Source: Duncaniella dubosii (GTDB lineage: Bacteria; Bacteroidota; Bacteroidia; Bacteroidales; Muribaculaceae). Taken from it: a stretch of 64,000 nucleotides of DNA. The notes beneath the pieces are model-generated. The model had not been told where the DNA came from, did not search any database, and saw only the letters and a list, made by a program, of their open reading frames with translations. Shown here piece by piece: positions 17,945-27,700 of this stretch (the stretch's first letter is position 1; every line of letters starts with the position of its first letter). The stretch lies in contig NZ_CP039396.1 in NCBI RefSeq assembly GCF_004803915.1, positions 1,984,001-2,048,000 on the forward strand, given 5' to 3'. The position numbers were made by a program, and so were the translations under genes.

Positions 17945-17968
17945 GGCGTTTAGCGTATTTTGGGGTAA

Positions 17969-20137
17969 TCAGGACTGTTTTTCTTCTGTCTGGGCTGACT
18001 GTGGTTTCAGCCATTTGTCGAACCAGCGGAAGAATAAGCGCTGCCACATCACTGCGTTCTGCGGTTTGAGAATCCAGTGGTTTTCGTCGGGGAAGATAAC
18101 CATTTCAGCAGGTATGCCACGGAGTTTGGCTGCATTGAATGCCATTTCTCCCTGTGACGACAGGATGCGGTAGTCGAATTCACCATGTGAAATCATGATG
18201 GGAGTATCCCATTTGTCAACAAATTTATGGGGCGACATTGCGAACGTGCGCTGGGCTGTCGCATTGTCTTTTTTCCAGAATGCACCGTAGTCGGGAGCTG
18301 TGGTCACGTCGGCAGGAGCTTTGTCTGCACCGCCGCCCATGTCCCAGTTGGCAAACCACATTTCTTCTGTTTCAAGATACTGAGCCTCGATGTTGAAGAT
18401 GCCCGCATGAGCGAGGAATGCGGCAAAACGCTTCTCGTGGTTTCCGGCAAGCCAGTAGGTCGAGAATCCGCCATAGCTTGCACCTGTGCAGCCGATGCGC
18501 GAGTTGTCGACGTAGGGGCGTTCTTTCATGAAGTCGACTGCCGCCAGATAGTCACGCATGTTCTGTCCGGGATAGTCGCCTGAAATCTGGGCGTTCCATT
18601 CAGTTCCGAAACCGGGGAGACCGCGACGGTTGGGAGCGATGACTATATAGCCGTTTGAGGCCATGAGCGCAAGATTCCAGCGATAGCTCCAGAATTGGCT
18701 GACGGCGCTCTGCGGACCGCCCTGACAATAGAGAAGAGCCGGATATGTTTTGGTCGAGTCGAAATCCTGAGGATATACAGCCCAGACAAGCATTTGTTTG
18801 CCGTCGGTGGTCTTGACCATGTTGCGCTCGACACGGGGCATCTTGAGCGAGGCAAGAAGCTCGGTGTTGACGTTTGAAATCTGTTTAACTTCTCCGGCCT
18901 TTGCTATGCAGACCTCGTTGGGTGCGAGCATTGAGTGGCGGAGGGTCACGATGCTTTCTGCGTCGAGAGGCGCGAGACCTGCGTAGTCACATTCGCCGTC
19001 GGCTACTACCTTGACTTCCTTGCTTGCGATATCAATTGAGAACACAGGGACATTTCCGTCTTTTGCGGCGAGGAAATAGAGTGACTTCCCATCGGGATTC
19101 CATGCGATTGCGTCGGCTGTGTAATCCCAGTCAGTCGTAAGGTCTGATTTTTCACCGGTGGCGGTGTCGAGGATGAAGATGCGGTTCTTGTCAGCCTCAT
19201 AGCCGTCACGTTCCATCGAAAGCCAAGCCACATATTTGCCGTCGGGTGAATAGGCGGGAGCTGTGTCGTAGCCCATCATGCCTTCGGTGAGATTGCGGGT
19301 GCTCTTGTCTGCGATAGAATATAGATAGAGATCTGAGTTGGTCGATACGGCATAGTCGCGTCCTGTTTTCTTGCGTGATACATAGATAAGCGACTTGCTG
19401 TCGGGTGACCATGCGAACGATTCCGAACCTCCGAACGGACGCATGGGTGCTTCATACATAGGTTCGTCCGACATGATGTCTTCTACATTGCTGACGCTGC
19501 TGCCGTCGAAGTCACAGATGAAAGGATGGGGGATTTCAGTCACCCATTGATCCCAGTGCTTATACATCATGTCGTCAATGACACGGCCGGTTGCTTCAGG
19601 AAGGTCGGGATAAAGATCCTTGGCTTCGCGGGCGAACTTGATAGTGGAGATGAGGACGATTTTCTTTTCGTCGGGAGAGAAGAGGAAGCCTTCGATACCT
19701 TTTTCAAGAGATGTCACCTGTTTGCGGTCGCTTCCGTCGGCGTTCATGACCCAAAGCTGGCTTTTGCCGTCGGCATCGGCATAGGTGAAAGCGATCTGCT
19801 TGCCCTGATTGATCCACACGAAATTGCCCTCTGATTTGGGTGTACGTGTGATGCGTTCAAGGTTCGAGCCGTCGGGATCCATGACATAGAGGTCATTGTT
19901 TGAACGGTTCTGCTCAAGGCTTTCATAGGAAATGCCGAAAAGCACCTTGCGGGTGTCGGGCGAAACGCTTACGGCCGAGACACGGCCGAGGGCTTCGAGA
20001 GCGTCGATGTCGAAAATGCCGGTTGTCGATTTGAAATCGGGCTTGTCGATGATCTGCGCCTCTTTTTCGCCCCCTGTCGAGCAGGCTGCAAGTGAGCCTG
20101 CCGTAAGGATTGTTGCCATGATGTGGTTTAGATTCAT
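17969..20137 (-). CDS. S9 family prolyl oligopeptidase-type lipoprotein (DPP5-like)
   Basis: A 722-residue serine peptidase that probably removes dipeptides or cuts oligopeptides in the periplasm. The N-terminus has a lipobox (AGSLAAC, cysteine at about 19), so it should be lipid-anchored. Residues about 40-420 form a WD40-like beta-propeller with repeated SPDxK and NADGSD motifs. The C-terminal alpha/beta hydrolase domain has the nucleophile in CTGASYGGFS, the acid in HGEFDYRI and the histidine in DENHWILK. The domain order and length match bacterial DPP5/S9C enzymes. It is transcribed towards its own terminator, with prs upstream on the same strand. Confidence 0.9.
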   Translation of the reverse strand: MNLNHIMATILTAGSLAACSTGGEKEAQIIDKPDFKSTTGIFDIDALEALGRVSAVSVSPDTRKVLFGISYESLEQNRSNNDLYVMDPDGSNLERITRTPKSEGNFVWINQGKQIAFTYADADGKSQLWVMNADGSDRKQVTSLEKGIEGFLFSPDEKKIVLISTIKFAREAKDLYPDLPEATGRVIDDMMYKHWDQWVTEIPHPFICDFDGSSVSNVEDIMSDEPMYEAPMRPFGGSESFAWSPDSKSLIYVSRKKTGRDYAVSTNSDLYLYSIADKSTRNLTEGMMGYDTAPAYSPDGKYVAWLSMERDGYEADKNRIFILDTATGEKSDLTTDWDYTADAIAWNPDGKSLYFLAAKDGNVPVFSIDIASKEVKVVADGECDYAGLAPLDAESIVTLRHSMLAPNEVCIAKAGEVKQISNVNTELLASLKMPRVERNMVKTTDGKQMLVWAVYPQDFDSTKTYPALLYCQGGPQSAVSQFWSYRWNLALMASNGYIVIAPNRRGLPGFGTEWNAQISGDYPGQNMRDYLAAVDFMKERPYVDNSRIGCTGASYGGFSTYWLAGNHEKRFAAFLAHAGIFNIEAQYLETEEMWFANWDMGGGADKAPADVTTAPDYGAFWKKDNATAQRTFAMSPHKFVDKWDTPIMISHGEFDYRILSSQGEMAFNAAKLRGIPAEMVIFPDENHWILKPQNAVMWQRLFFRWFDKWLKPQSAQTEEKQS

Positions 20138-20187
20138 GTCGGTTGTTTATGGGGTGGAATGTGTGATGATTGGAGAAAGAGACCTCC

Positions 20188-21132
20188 TTATTTGATGAGA
20201 TATTGCGACGAGATAGACTCGTGGGTGTGTACGCGACGTATGGTGTCAGCGAAAAGACGTGCGACTGAAAGGATGGTGGCTTTCTTGCAGTTCTTGTTGA
20301 ACGGAATGGAGTTGGTGAACATCATTTCAGTCAGCGAGCAGTTGTCGACGCGTTCAGATGCGGGGTCTGACATGATTGCGTGTGAGCAGAGTGCGCGCAC
20401 AGAGCGGGCGCCACTCGACATCATGAGGTCGGCTGCCTTGGTGATGGTTCCCGCTGTGTCGACCATGTCGTCGACGAGCACCACGTCCTTGTCCTTTACG
20501 TCGCCGATGACAGTCATCTGGGCCACGACGTTGGCCTTGGCACGCTGCTTGTGGCAGAGCACGAGAGGCACATTCAGGTATTTGGCATAGCTGTTGGCAC
20601 GTTTTGCTCCTCCGACATCAGGCGATGCGATTACAAGGTTCTCAAGCTTCAGCGACTGGATGTAGGGGATGAAGACCGACGAGGCGTAGAGGTGGTCGAC
20701 GGGAATGTCAAAGAAGCCTTGGATCTGGTCGGCATGAAGGTCCATGGTGATCACGCGGTCAACTCCGGCTGTTGTGAGCAGGTCGGCTACAAGCTTGGCG
20801 GCAATCGATACGCGTGGCTTGTCTTTGCGGTCCTGACGGGCCCAGCCGAAGTAGGGCATGACAGCGATAATTGAGGCTGCCGACGCACGCTTTGCCGCAT
20901 CAATCATCAGAAGAAGCTCCATGAGGTTGTCGGTGTTGGGGAATGTCGACTGTACGAGGTAGACCTCGCATCCGCGGATGGATTCCTCGAACGATACTTC
21001 AAACTCGCCGTCAGCAAAATACTGGATGTTCATTTTGCCGAGTTCGCAGCCTAAATCGCGGCAGATTTCTTCTGCCATGTAGTGAGATTTTGTCCCGGAG
21101 AAAACTTTGATTGGTGGAAGGGAATCAATCAT
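20188..21132 (-). CDS. prs: Ribose-phosphate pyrophosphokinase
   Basis: This enzyme makes PRPP from ribose 5-phosphate and ATP for nucleotide, histidine and tryptophan synthesis. The start at 21132 gives MIDSLPPIKVFSGTKSHY and 314 residues, the usual length. A longer start 33 bases upstream would add residues not seen in the family. The metal-binding signature DLHADQIQGFFDIPVDHL and the PRPP loop VVLVDDMVDTAGT are intact. A -7 box TAATTTTG (minus strand, 21163-21170) lies 30 bases before the start. Confidence 0.95.
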   Translation of the reverse strand: MIDSLPPIKVFSGTKSHYMAEEICRDLGCELGKMNIQYFADGEFEVSFEESIRGCEVYLVQSTFPNTDNLMELLLMIDAAKRASAASIIAVMPYFGWARQDRKDKPRVSIAAKLVADLLTTAGVDRVITMDLHADQIQGFFDIPVDHLYASSVFIPYIQSLKLENLVIASPDVGGAKRANSYAKYLNVPLVLCHKQRAKANVVAQMTVIGDVKDKDVVLVDDMVDTAGTITKAADLMMSSGARSVRALCSHAIMSDPASERVDNCSLTEMMFTNSIPFNKNCKKATILSVARLFADTIRRVHTHESISSQYLIK

Positions 21133-21171
21133 GATTATTTGTGATAATGATGAGTTTGGGTGCAAAATTAC

Positions 21172-21213
21172 AAAAATTCCCTCGGCTATTATGTTAAAAG
21201 CGAGGGAATTTTT
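21172..21213 (-). terminator. Terminator of the AspT-like transporter gene
   Basis: A perfect 13-bp stem (21172-21184 with 21201-21213, AAAAATTCCCTCG) with a T-rich 3' flank on the minus strand. It lies 11 bases beyond the transporter stop codon and abuts the -7 box of prs. Confidence 0.75.
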
Positions 21214-21224
21214 TTATGTCGGTG

Positions 21225-22874
21225 TTAGAAGAAGCAGAGTATGAGTGCCTGAGCGGCTACCACACGGAGGAACATGGTGAGAGGATAGACTGTCGAATAG
21301 GCAACGGCCGGTGCGTCAGAACCTGTCGAGTTGTTGGCGTAGGCAAGTGCCGGAGGATCGGTGCAGCCACCCGAAACAAGACCCATGATGGTGAGGAAAT
21401 TGATTTTGTAGACTCCTCGTGCGATACATCCGACCACGAGAAGGGGTACGAAAGTGATTATGAATCCCCAGATGACCCACCACATACCGGTGGTGTTGAA
21501 CACGGTGTCGGCGAATCCACGGCCTGAAGAGATGCCGACGGATGCAAGGAAGAGGCATATACCAAGCTCGCGCATCAACAGTGATGCTGACGAAGATGTA
21601 TAGGTGACAAGCTTGAACTTGTAGCCGAAGCGGCTGAGAAGGATTGCCACGACGAGCGGGCCGCCGGCAAGTCCGAGCTTCATGCCGAAGCCGACGTTGA
21701 TCGAGCCTACGATGATACCGAAGAGGATGCCGACAAAGATGGTGATGAGGTTGGGCTGGTTGAGACGCTTCATCGAGTTGCCGAGGCGCACTGAAAGACG
21801 CTCGATGTCGTTGAGGTCGCCTACGACCACGAGGCGGTCGCCCATCTGCAGACGGAGACCGGGCGAGGCGAGAAGGTCGACACCTGCACGGTTGACACGT
21901 GTGCAGTTAAGAGAGTATGCCGTATGCAGGCGGAGGTCGCCGAGGGGAACGCCGTTGTATTTGCTCTGTGTGACGACGATGCGGCGCGAGTAGACCTGAC
22001 TCTGGACTTCTTCCCAGTCCATTTCGATTTCATGGCCGATCACGCCCTTGAACTTCATTTCGTCGTTCGGGCCTAGGACTACAAAAATCTTGTCGCCTAC
22101 ATGCAGCTCGGTTTTTGATGTCGGGATTATGACCTTACCGTCAGCTCCCATGAGACGCGACACGACGAAGTCGCAGTGAAGTATCTGATGGAGATCATAG
22201 AGTGTCTTGCCGTCAATGAGTTTGTTGGTGACCTCAAAGGAGACAATCCGCGGTTTCTGCTGTGAGCTTTCAATCTCGTCTTCGATTGCTTTGATTTCAT
22301 CTTCAGTACGGATTTTAAAGACTGCCTTGACAATGAGCATTGAAAGGATGATGCCGATTACGCCGAGGGGATAGGCGGCTGCATAACCCATAGCCATGAT
22401 GTTGATGGCTTCGGTTGTGCCTGCTGTCTGCTGGGCTGCTGCAAGACCGGGGGTGTTGGTCACCGCACCTGACATGACACCGACGAGCGCTGAAATCTCT
22501 GTGTTGCCGTCGATGTAGAAAATTGCAAGCACGATGGACACGTTGAGCACGATAATCAGCACTGCGAGTCCGTTGAGCAAGACGCCACCTTTCTTAAATG
22601 ACGAGAAGAAACCCGGACCGACCTGAATACCGATAGCGAAGATGAACAGGATCAAACCGAACTCGCGGACGAATTTCAGTACTTCGGGATTGACTATGTA
22701 GCCGAAGTGGCCCATGATGATTCCGACGAAAAGCACGAAAGTCACCCCGAGCGAGATGCCTCCAATCTTTAGCTTCCCGAGGAAGATGCCGGCTGCGATG
22801 ACAAAGGAGTAGAGCACAAGCGTACTTGCGAGCTCCGTATGTCCCGGCCCGATAAGGTCAAATAACCATTCCAT
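21225..22874 (-). CDS. Putative transporter of the aspartate:alanine exchanger (AspT/YidE/YbjL) family
   Basis: A 549-residue inner-membrane protein with two membrane halves (about 10-190 and 385-549) around two TrkA-C/RCK_C domains (about 210-290 and 295-375). This layout is typical of the AAE family. Repeated motifs such as GVMSGAVTNTPGLAAA and GLVSGGCTDPPALAYA, one in each half, are family hallmarks. The substrate cannot be read from sequence and could be an amino acid or other anion. The promoter lies in the duplicated segment at 22948-23066. Confidence 0.88.
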   Translation of the reverse strand: MEWLFDLIGPGHTELASTLVLYSFVIAAGIFLGKLKIGGISLGVTFVLFVGIIMGHFGYIVNPEVLKFVREFGLILFIFAIGIQVGPGFFSSFKKGGVLLNGLAVLIIVLNVSIVLAIFYIDGNTEISALVGVMSGAVTNTPGLAAAQQTAGTTEAINIMAMGYAAAYPLGVIGIILSMLIVKAVFKIRTEDEIKAIEDEIESSQQKPRIVSFEVTNKLIDGKTLYDLHQILHCDFVVSRLMGADGKVIIPTSKTELHVGDKIFVVLGPNDEMKFKGVIGHEIEMDWEEVQSQVYSRRIVVTQSKYNGVPLGDLRLHTAYSLNCTRVNRAGVDLLASPGLRLQMGDRLVVVGDLNDIERLSVRLGNSMKRLNQPNLITIFVGILFGIIVGSINVGFGMKLGLAGGPLVVAILLSRFGYKFKLVTYTSSSASLLMRELGICLFLASVGISSGRGFADTVFNTTGMWWVIWGFIITFVPLLVVGCIARGVYKINFLTIMGLVSGGCTDPPALAYANNSTGSDAPAVAYSTVYPLTMFLRVVAAQALILCFF

Positions 22875-22947
22875 TGTTTAAAAAAAATATTGACTATATG
22901 AATTGTAACAATCTTTTTTATTGGCCCCTCTGCATATTCATGAGGTT

Positions 22948-23066
22948 TTCGCTTTGAGAGTGCAAAGGTAGGAATTTTCAGCCGTTTTTCTACAATGCCA
23001 CCGCCCAAAAATTATATCTGTTAAATTTTGATTTAAATTATAAACTTCTTTGTTTTGCGCGGAGGA
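22948..23066 (-). repeat. 119-bp direct repeat, copy A (AspT-like promoter region)
   Basis: This segment is repeated at 24101-24219 in the same orientation with about 3 mismatches in 119 bases. It contains the promoter of the AspT-like gene and ends 7 bases from the stop codon of the lipoprotein gene at 23074. Confidence 0.9.
22963..22996 (-). promoter_or_regulatory. Promoter of the AspT-like gene
   Basis: On the minus strand ATTG (22993-22996) and TACCTTTG (22963-22970) are 22 bases apart, close to the Bacteroidetes consensus. The same elements are present in the second repeat copy, with the -7 box at 24116-24123. Confidence 0.5.
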
Positions 23067-23073
23067 CACGGAA

Positions 23074-23700
23074 TCAATCTGCTTCGTAGTCCTTTTTTGT
23101 GGGCTTATGCTTAAATATTCGTTTAAACTCCTCGCCGTTATCAAATCTGTAATAAATCAGACCATATTTCTTTGAAATTACAAACTTATCAATCCTAATT
23201 TTAACTGTATCTACCAAATGAGGTATATAAATGGCGTTGGTAGAATCAGCAATAACACAGTTGTGATATATGACTGAGTCCATTTCAAAATCACATTTTT
23301 TTAATGGAATATAGCCATAATTCCTTATTTCATCTGAACAAAAACGATTTAGTTCAAATGATGTCCAAAGAGAATCGTCATCTACATATTTTTTTATGCC
23401 AAACCAACCGGAAAAAGTCGTATTAGCCTGATGTACATTCAATTCATAACTTGCACATGCCTCGTATTTGTAAGAGCCGTTTGCGCTGAAATAAAATCTA
23501 TTTGTAGAATTGGCAATATTAACTCTGTCATAAGAAAGGCTTGATGTCTGTCCCCTATTGGAAACAAACTTTGGTGAAGGATTGCGGCTATAACATTGAA
23601 CCCAGCCTAAATCATCTTTTGACAGATGCGTCATCCGAAAATAGACACAGTTTGAAAGACACAAAAGTGATAACAGAAAAAAGAATACAACTTGCTTCAT
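23074..23700 (-). CDS. Small lipoprotein, probable immunity protein of an orphan Rhs tip
   Basis: A 208-residue protein with a lipoprotein signal (FFFLLSLLCLSNC, cysteine at about 18). The mature part is rich in Tyr, Phe and Asp with strand-like blocks (KIRIDKFVISKKYGLIYYRF) and no recognised domain. Its start codon lies four bases after the stop of a C-terminal coding remnant (23705-23899). That spacing matches the one between the YD-repeat gene and the small gene at 24699. By this parallel it is inferred to protect the cell from the toxin tip once encoded upstream. A sequence search could overturn this. Confidence 0.55.
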   Translation of the reverse strand: MKQVVFFFLLSLLCLSNCVYFRMTHLSKDDLGWVQCYSRNPSPKFVSNRGQTSSLSYDRVNIANSTNRFYFSANGSYKYEACASYELNVHQANTTFSGWFGIKKYVDDDSLWTSFELNRFCSDEIRNYGYIPLKKCDFEMDSVIYHNCVIADSTNAIYIPHLVDTVKIRIDKFVISKKYGLIYYRFDNGEEFKRIFKHKPTKKDYEAD

Positions 23701-23704
23701 AGAT

Positions 23705-23899
23705 TTAATTTTTTGGTTTTAAGGCATCAACGACATCAGCAATACTGTGCGTTGGAAGATACCCCGTGCAAATAGGAATTATCATACCGGGAGGTCTCAT
23801 GCCACATAAATTCTGAATAGTACTGATTGGGTCAAGGCATATATTGAATCCTAATATAGGATTGCTTGTAGAGATATAATTTACGACTTTAACAGAATC
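23705..23899 (-). pseudogene. C-terminal remnant of a gene, probably an orphan Rhs toxin tip
   Basis: The minus strand is open for 64 codons before TAA at 23705-23707 and is preceded by an in-frame TAG at 23900-23902, with no plausible start. It encodes DSVKVVNYISTSNP through LPTHSIADVVDALKPKN. The end looks like real protein but is unrelated to the tip of the intact YD-repeat gene. Its position, four bases before a small lipoprotein gene, copies the tip/immunity layout of the intact locus. Confidence 0.5.
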
Positions 23900-23944
23900 C
23901 TAATGGCATGGCGCTACACCTTGCGATAAGGCGCAAGTTAATGA

Positions 23945-23967
23945 TTATTTGGCTGTCAGCCAAATAA
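23945..23967 (-). terminator. Hairpin matching the MATE terminator
   Basis: A 10-bp perfect stem (TTATTTGGCT, 3-base loop GTC) of the same design as the hairpin at 31601-31625 downstream of the MATE gene. It lies at a similar distance from the duplicated MATE 3' end (24045-24102). A 6-bp CTTGCG/CGCAAG hairpin sits next to it at about 23922-23939. Confidence 0.55.
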
Positions 23968-24699
23968 TTTCGGATAAAATGTATTGAGGTAAGGACAAAA
24001 AACGAAAAATATTGGTGGCCTATCTGTATTGAGGGTCACGGTCGGGTGAATTCTGTCTCTTTTCTGGCGACAGCTTTTGTAAAAGATGTGCGCAGCAGTA
24101 TTCGCTTTGAGAGTGCAAAGGTAGGAATTTTCAGCCGTTTTTCTACAATGCCACCGCCCCCAATTTATATCTGTTAAATTTTGATTTAAATTATAAACTT
24201 CTTTGTTTTGCGCGGAGGATGATTTTATCATCCCAAGGAATCCTTTCTCCCAGCAATACATATAATGCTTATCAATTCCGTATGTATTATAAAGATATTT
24301 GAATGTCTTGGGGTCCGCACCTACCACCAGATATTGTTTGATATAGTCAATATCTGCGCACCCCTCGCTATCAGCTTCCCACCAGTCTTCGCAAATGGCT
24401 GATATAGGGAAATATACATGGTTTTTGTCCTTGGCATATTTGCAATCCTTTGAGACGACAAAAGACCTCGCATCTATTTTTTTCAAAGGTTTAGTATATT
24501 TTATACAGCAATTTATGTCTTCGACTGTCGTGCCGTATATTGAATCACCAACCCTGAGAAACCAGCCTTCGCGATCCATGTCATTAAGCGGACGCCACTG
24601 AGCTGTATCGTTCACCTCGTCATATCCTTTATGGGTATGTAACACCCATGCAGATGTTCCCAGAAATAGGATTATCATTAATAAGTCTATTTTTTTCAT
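23956..24699 (-). CDS. DKNYY-type protein (probable immunity protein) with a chimeric C-terminus
   Basis: The first 160 or so residues form a plausible protein: an N-terminal membrane segment or signal (LLMIILFLGTSAWVL), then DKNH-type blocks (KYAKDKNHVYFP, GADPKTFKYLYNTYGIDKHY) as in DKNYY-family proteins, often found as immunity partners. From KSSSAQNKEVYNLNQ on, the frame reads through the 119-bp repeat (24101-24219) and then through a copied fragment of the MATE 3' end, neither of which codes for this protein in its other copy. The natural C-terminus and stop are therefore lost or replaced. The gene starts four bases after the YD-repeat gene, which suggests that it protects against that toxin tip. 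Confidence 0.55.
   Translation of the reverse strand: MKKIDLLMIILFLGTSAWVLHTHKGYDEVNDTAQWRPLNDMDREGWFLRVGDSIYGTTVEDINCCIKYTKPLKKIDARSFVVSKDCKYAKDKNHVYFPISAICEDWWEADSEGCADIDYIKQYLVVGADPKTFKYLYNTYGIDKHYMYCWEKGFLGMIKSSSAQNKEVYNLNQNLTDINWGRWHCRKTAENSYLCTLKANTAAHIFYKSCRQKRDRIHPTVTLNTDRPPIFFVFCPYLNTFYPKLFG
24045..24102 (-). repeat. 58-bp copy of the MATE gene 3' end
   Basis: Identical over 58 bases and in the same orientation as 31692-31749, which codes for the last residues of the MATE transporter. It joins directly to the second copy of the 119-bp repeat with a 2-base overlap (TT at 24101-24102). Confidence 0.9.
24101..24219 (-). repeat. 119-bp direct repeat, copy A' (inside the chimeric gene)
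   Basis: Second copy of 22948-23066. It includes the -7 box of the AspT-like promoter (24116-24123). It could therefore drive transcription on the minus strand towards the orphan tip and immunity gene. Confidence 0.9.
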
Positions 24700-24703
24700 G
24701 ATT

Positions 24704-27700
24704 TTATAAATTTAGTACGTTATATAGTTCTATAAATGGTGCTTTTGAAGTAAATCGTAATCTTCTGACAGTTGAGCTATTTTTATTTAACTCCCCATCA
24801 TTATATTGTTGTATAATCCAATTAAGTTGGTTTACGTTAAATTCTCTTCCATTGCCATGACGGGTTTGAGTCATAATATTATTATTCCGATTAGGAATAT
24901 AGAGTGGATTCTTTATATCATTGGGATGTATTAATCCGCCGGTATGTCCTAGCTCATGTGCAATACTACGATTATTTTTTCCATTTAAGGTCATATTTAC
25001 TACATTTACACCAAGAGCAATTGTTAAACCATTAGGAATAGAATTAGCAAGTGTAGTGCTTTTTTCAAAATATGATTGATCAACAATTGCAAAGACGTGG
25101 TCTTTGTGCTCTATTTCCTCTATAGAGGTTGCGACCCTGATATCAGTTGTTATAGAAACCATATATCCGTCTCCATTCATTTTAAAGACATCCTCAATTT
25201 GAGCTGATATTGCTTGTCTTACAGCTGTCATATCGAATTTCTCACTGCTTGCATTATAAACCACGCCTGAAATTTTTATATCTATATGGAGCATGTTATC
25301 TTTGTCACGGTAGGATGATATATTCCATTCATTACCACTTGGGTCCGTCATATTCACGGGATTTCCTGCGCAAAAAGCGTAAGGTGATAGCCAAGGGTAT
25401 TTCTCGTTGCAAGCGTCCCATGATGTAAAGGCCGGGATGGCAGCATTATAGCGTCGGGCATGGAAGTCATACTCGTTCAAACCGTCAACGAGCAGGCGCT
25501 CGTTTCCGCTGAACATGAATGGAATCTCTTTTAGCTCCCTCCACGGCTCGCCGTAGGGATAATAGTTATTTTCTGATGTAATTTCCGGTATAGAATTGAT
25601 TATCCCGGTATTATTACCTTGATAGTCCGTGATGTAATAGTGCGGAGTGCCGTCCTGATCGAAATATCCTCCGGGAAAAGAAGTATAGGTCAGCACCTTA
25701 TTAGGAATTCCGATTTCCGGGCCAAGCTGACATTCTATCTGGCCGTCACCTCCATATCTTTTAGTTACAAAGGGCTGTTTTCCTTCCATAGAGTGTGGCG
25801 TATAGTATTCAGTCGCAAGATGATTGCCAAGACCGTCCCATATATCGCGTTGTTCGTTCCCGCTTTCGAATATTATTCTTACAGGATGACCGTCGTTGTC
25901 ATATTCTATGGAGGAAATGCCTCGCGTCTCGTCGGCACATACGCGTCCGGATGCGTCATAACTCAACGACATATCAGATTTATTTTGTCCGACACCTGTA
26001 ATCCCGTCAAATGGAAAAGATTCAGTTGCAGCACTCACAGATTTTATCTGATTGCCGGAGTAGTCAAGCGCCAGATTGTCGAGAATACCAAATGTCTCAA
26101 TTCCTGCAGCCTTATCGATAACTCCCATGCGTGTAAGTGATGTGATGTTGCCACGGTCATCGTAATCGTAGGTGGTTGTGAAGTCGGCCTCATTCAAGCC
26201 TCCTGAGAATCGCGCGGCAGTCAGACGGTTGTTACCGTCGTAGGTATAATCGTATCGACCCTCCGAGAGTAGTTTGGCGGAAATATTACCGTTATAGCGT
26301 GGGACTGTGCCGTCGGCATAAAATAACTTCTCAGATCGTTGTGTGCTTCCGGCTATCGTGACTGACGATTTGAGCCAGCCGTTGATATCGTATGTAAAGC
26401 TGCGGGTGGCAGTTCCGAGCTTAAGCTCAGATAACTGTCCGAGTGAATTGTAGGCATAAGTCATGGAGGCAGTAGATTCAGCGGACGTATTGCCCTGAGT
26501 GGTATTTTTTGATGTCATGCGACCTATATTGTCGTATGTAATAGTTGTCGTTAGTGTTGGCCATCCTTTTGGTGGGTAGACCGATTCAGTCTTAATCGGT
26601 TGACCGTCGTAGCCATAAAAAATATTCTGACGACCACGGTTGAACCCTGTTGCATAACGCTGCATAAGATTACCGTCGGAATTATAGTGATACGCCTCGA
26701 ATCCATTTCCGGTATACACACCGGTGAGGAGGCCAAGGGAACCTCCACGAGAATTATAGGCAGGAAGCTGAGAGGGGGCAGTCCATTTAAATTCATCGTC
26801 AAGAGAATTTATCGTGATGAACTGATAGTTGTCATAGTACTTTGCCCATACTATTTGCGCAGATGTAGGGATTCCGGTTATCATATAGCCTGACAACGTA
26901 CCCGAAAAATCAAGTGATGCTGTCCGGCAGACAGACGCAAAAGTAATGGCCTGTTCGTCAGTTACTGGGCAGTCGACTGCCAGCACGAGACGGTCGGCAC
27001 GGTCATAGCCATAGAAACGCCATATTCCGGATGCATGGTGAGAGCTATGCTCTGCCACAAGACGGTCAGCCGGATCATAAAGGTAGTGTGCGGCCTTGAC
27101 TCCGGGGAGTTTCCGGGTGATCATTCGGCCACGAGAGTCGTAGTCATACCAATAGGCGAGCTGCTGCATTTCAGGATCAGTGCGCTTATGAGTCCCCGAG
27201 AGTCCTGGGGGAAGGATATAGCGTAAATCGCCATAGTCATCATAGACAAAATTTGTCACAAGTCCGTTTTCTTTTCGAGCCACTATCTGTCCGCGCAGGT
27301 CTTTGTAGATCTCAACAGAGAGTCCGTCCTCGTCAATGGTCTCTTCTATTGTCAGTCGTCCTTGTGGATAGTTCCCTTTGGATTCAATCCCGTTGTCAGT
27401 AGCTTTGTATCTCATACAAGGATGGGAGATGCGAAGCTGATTTATGTGATATTTTACTTGTGCAGATTTGTTCTCATTGTGCCATGGGCTGCCGGAGCGG
27501 ATTGAGGAAGCAGGAAGTGCTCGCTGTGATGGCTCGTAGGAGTAGGATGTGTATGAATAGTCATCTCTGTAATAACTGACTGCTGTGTTTTTTATGTCTT
27601 CTGCCAAAGGATTGGTGGATGACATTGCTACGGAAACCCACTTTCGGAGTGGACGATCCATTATGTCAAATTCGGAAAGAGATGTCAGGTAAGTGCCGTC

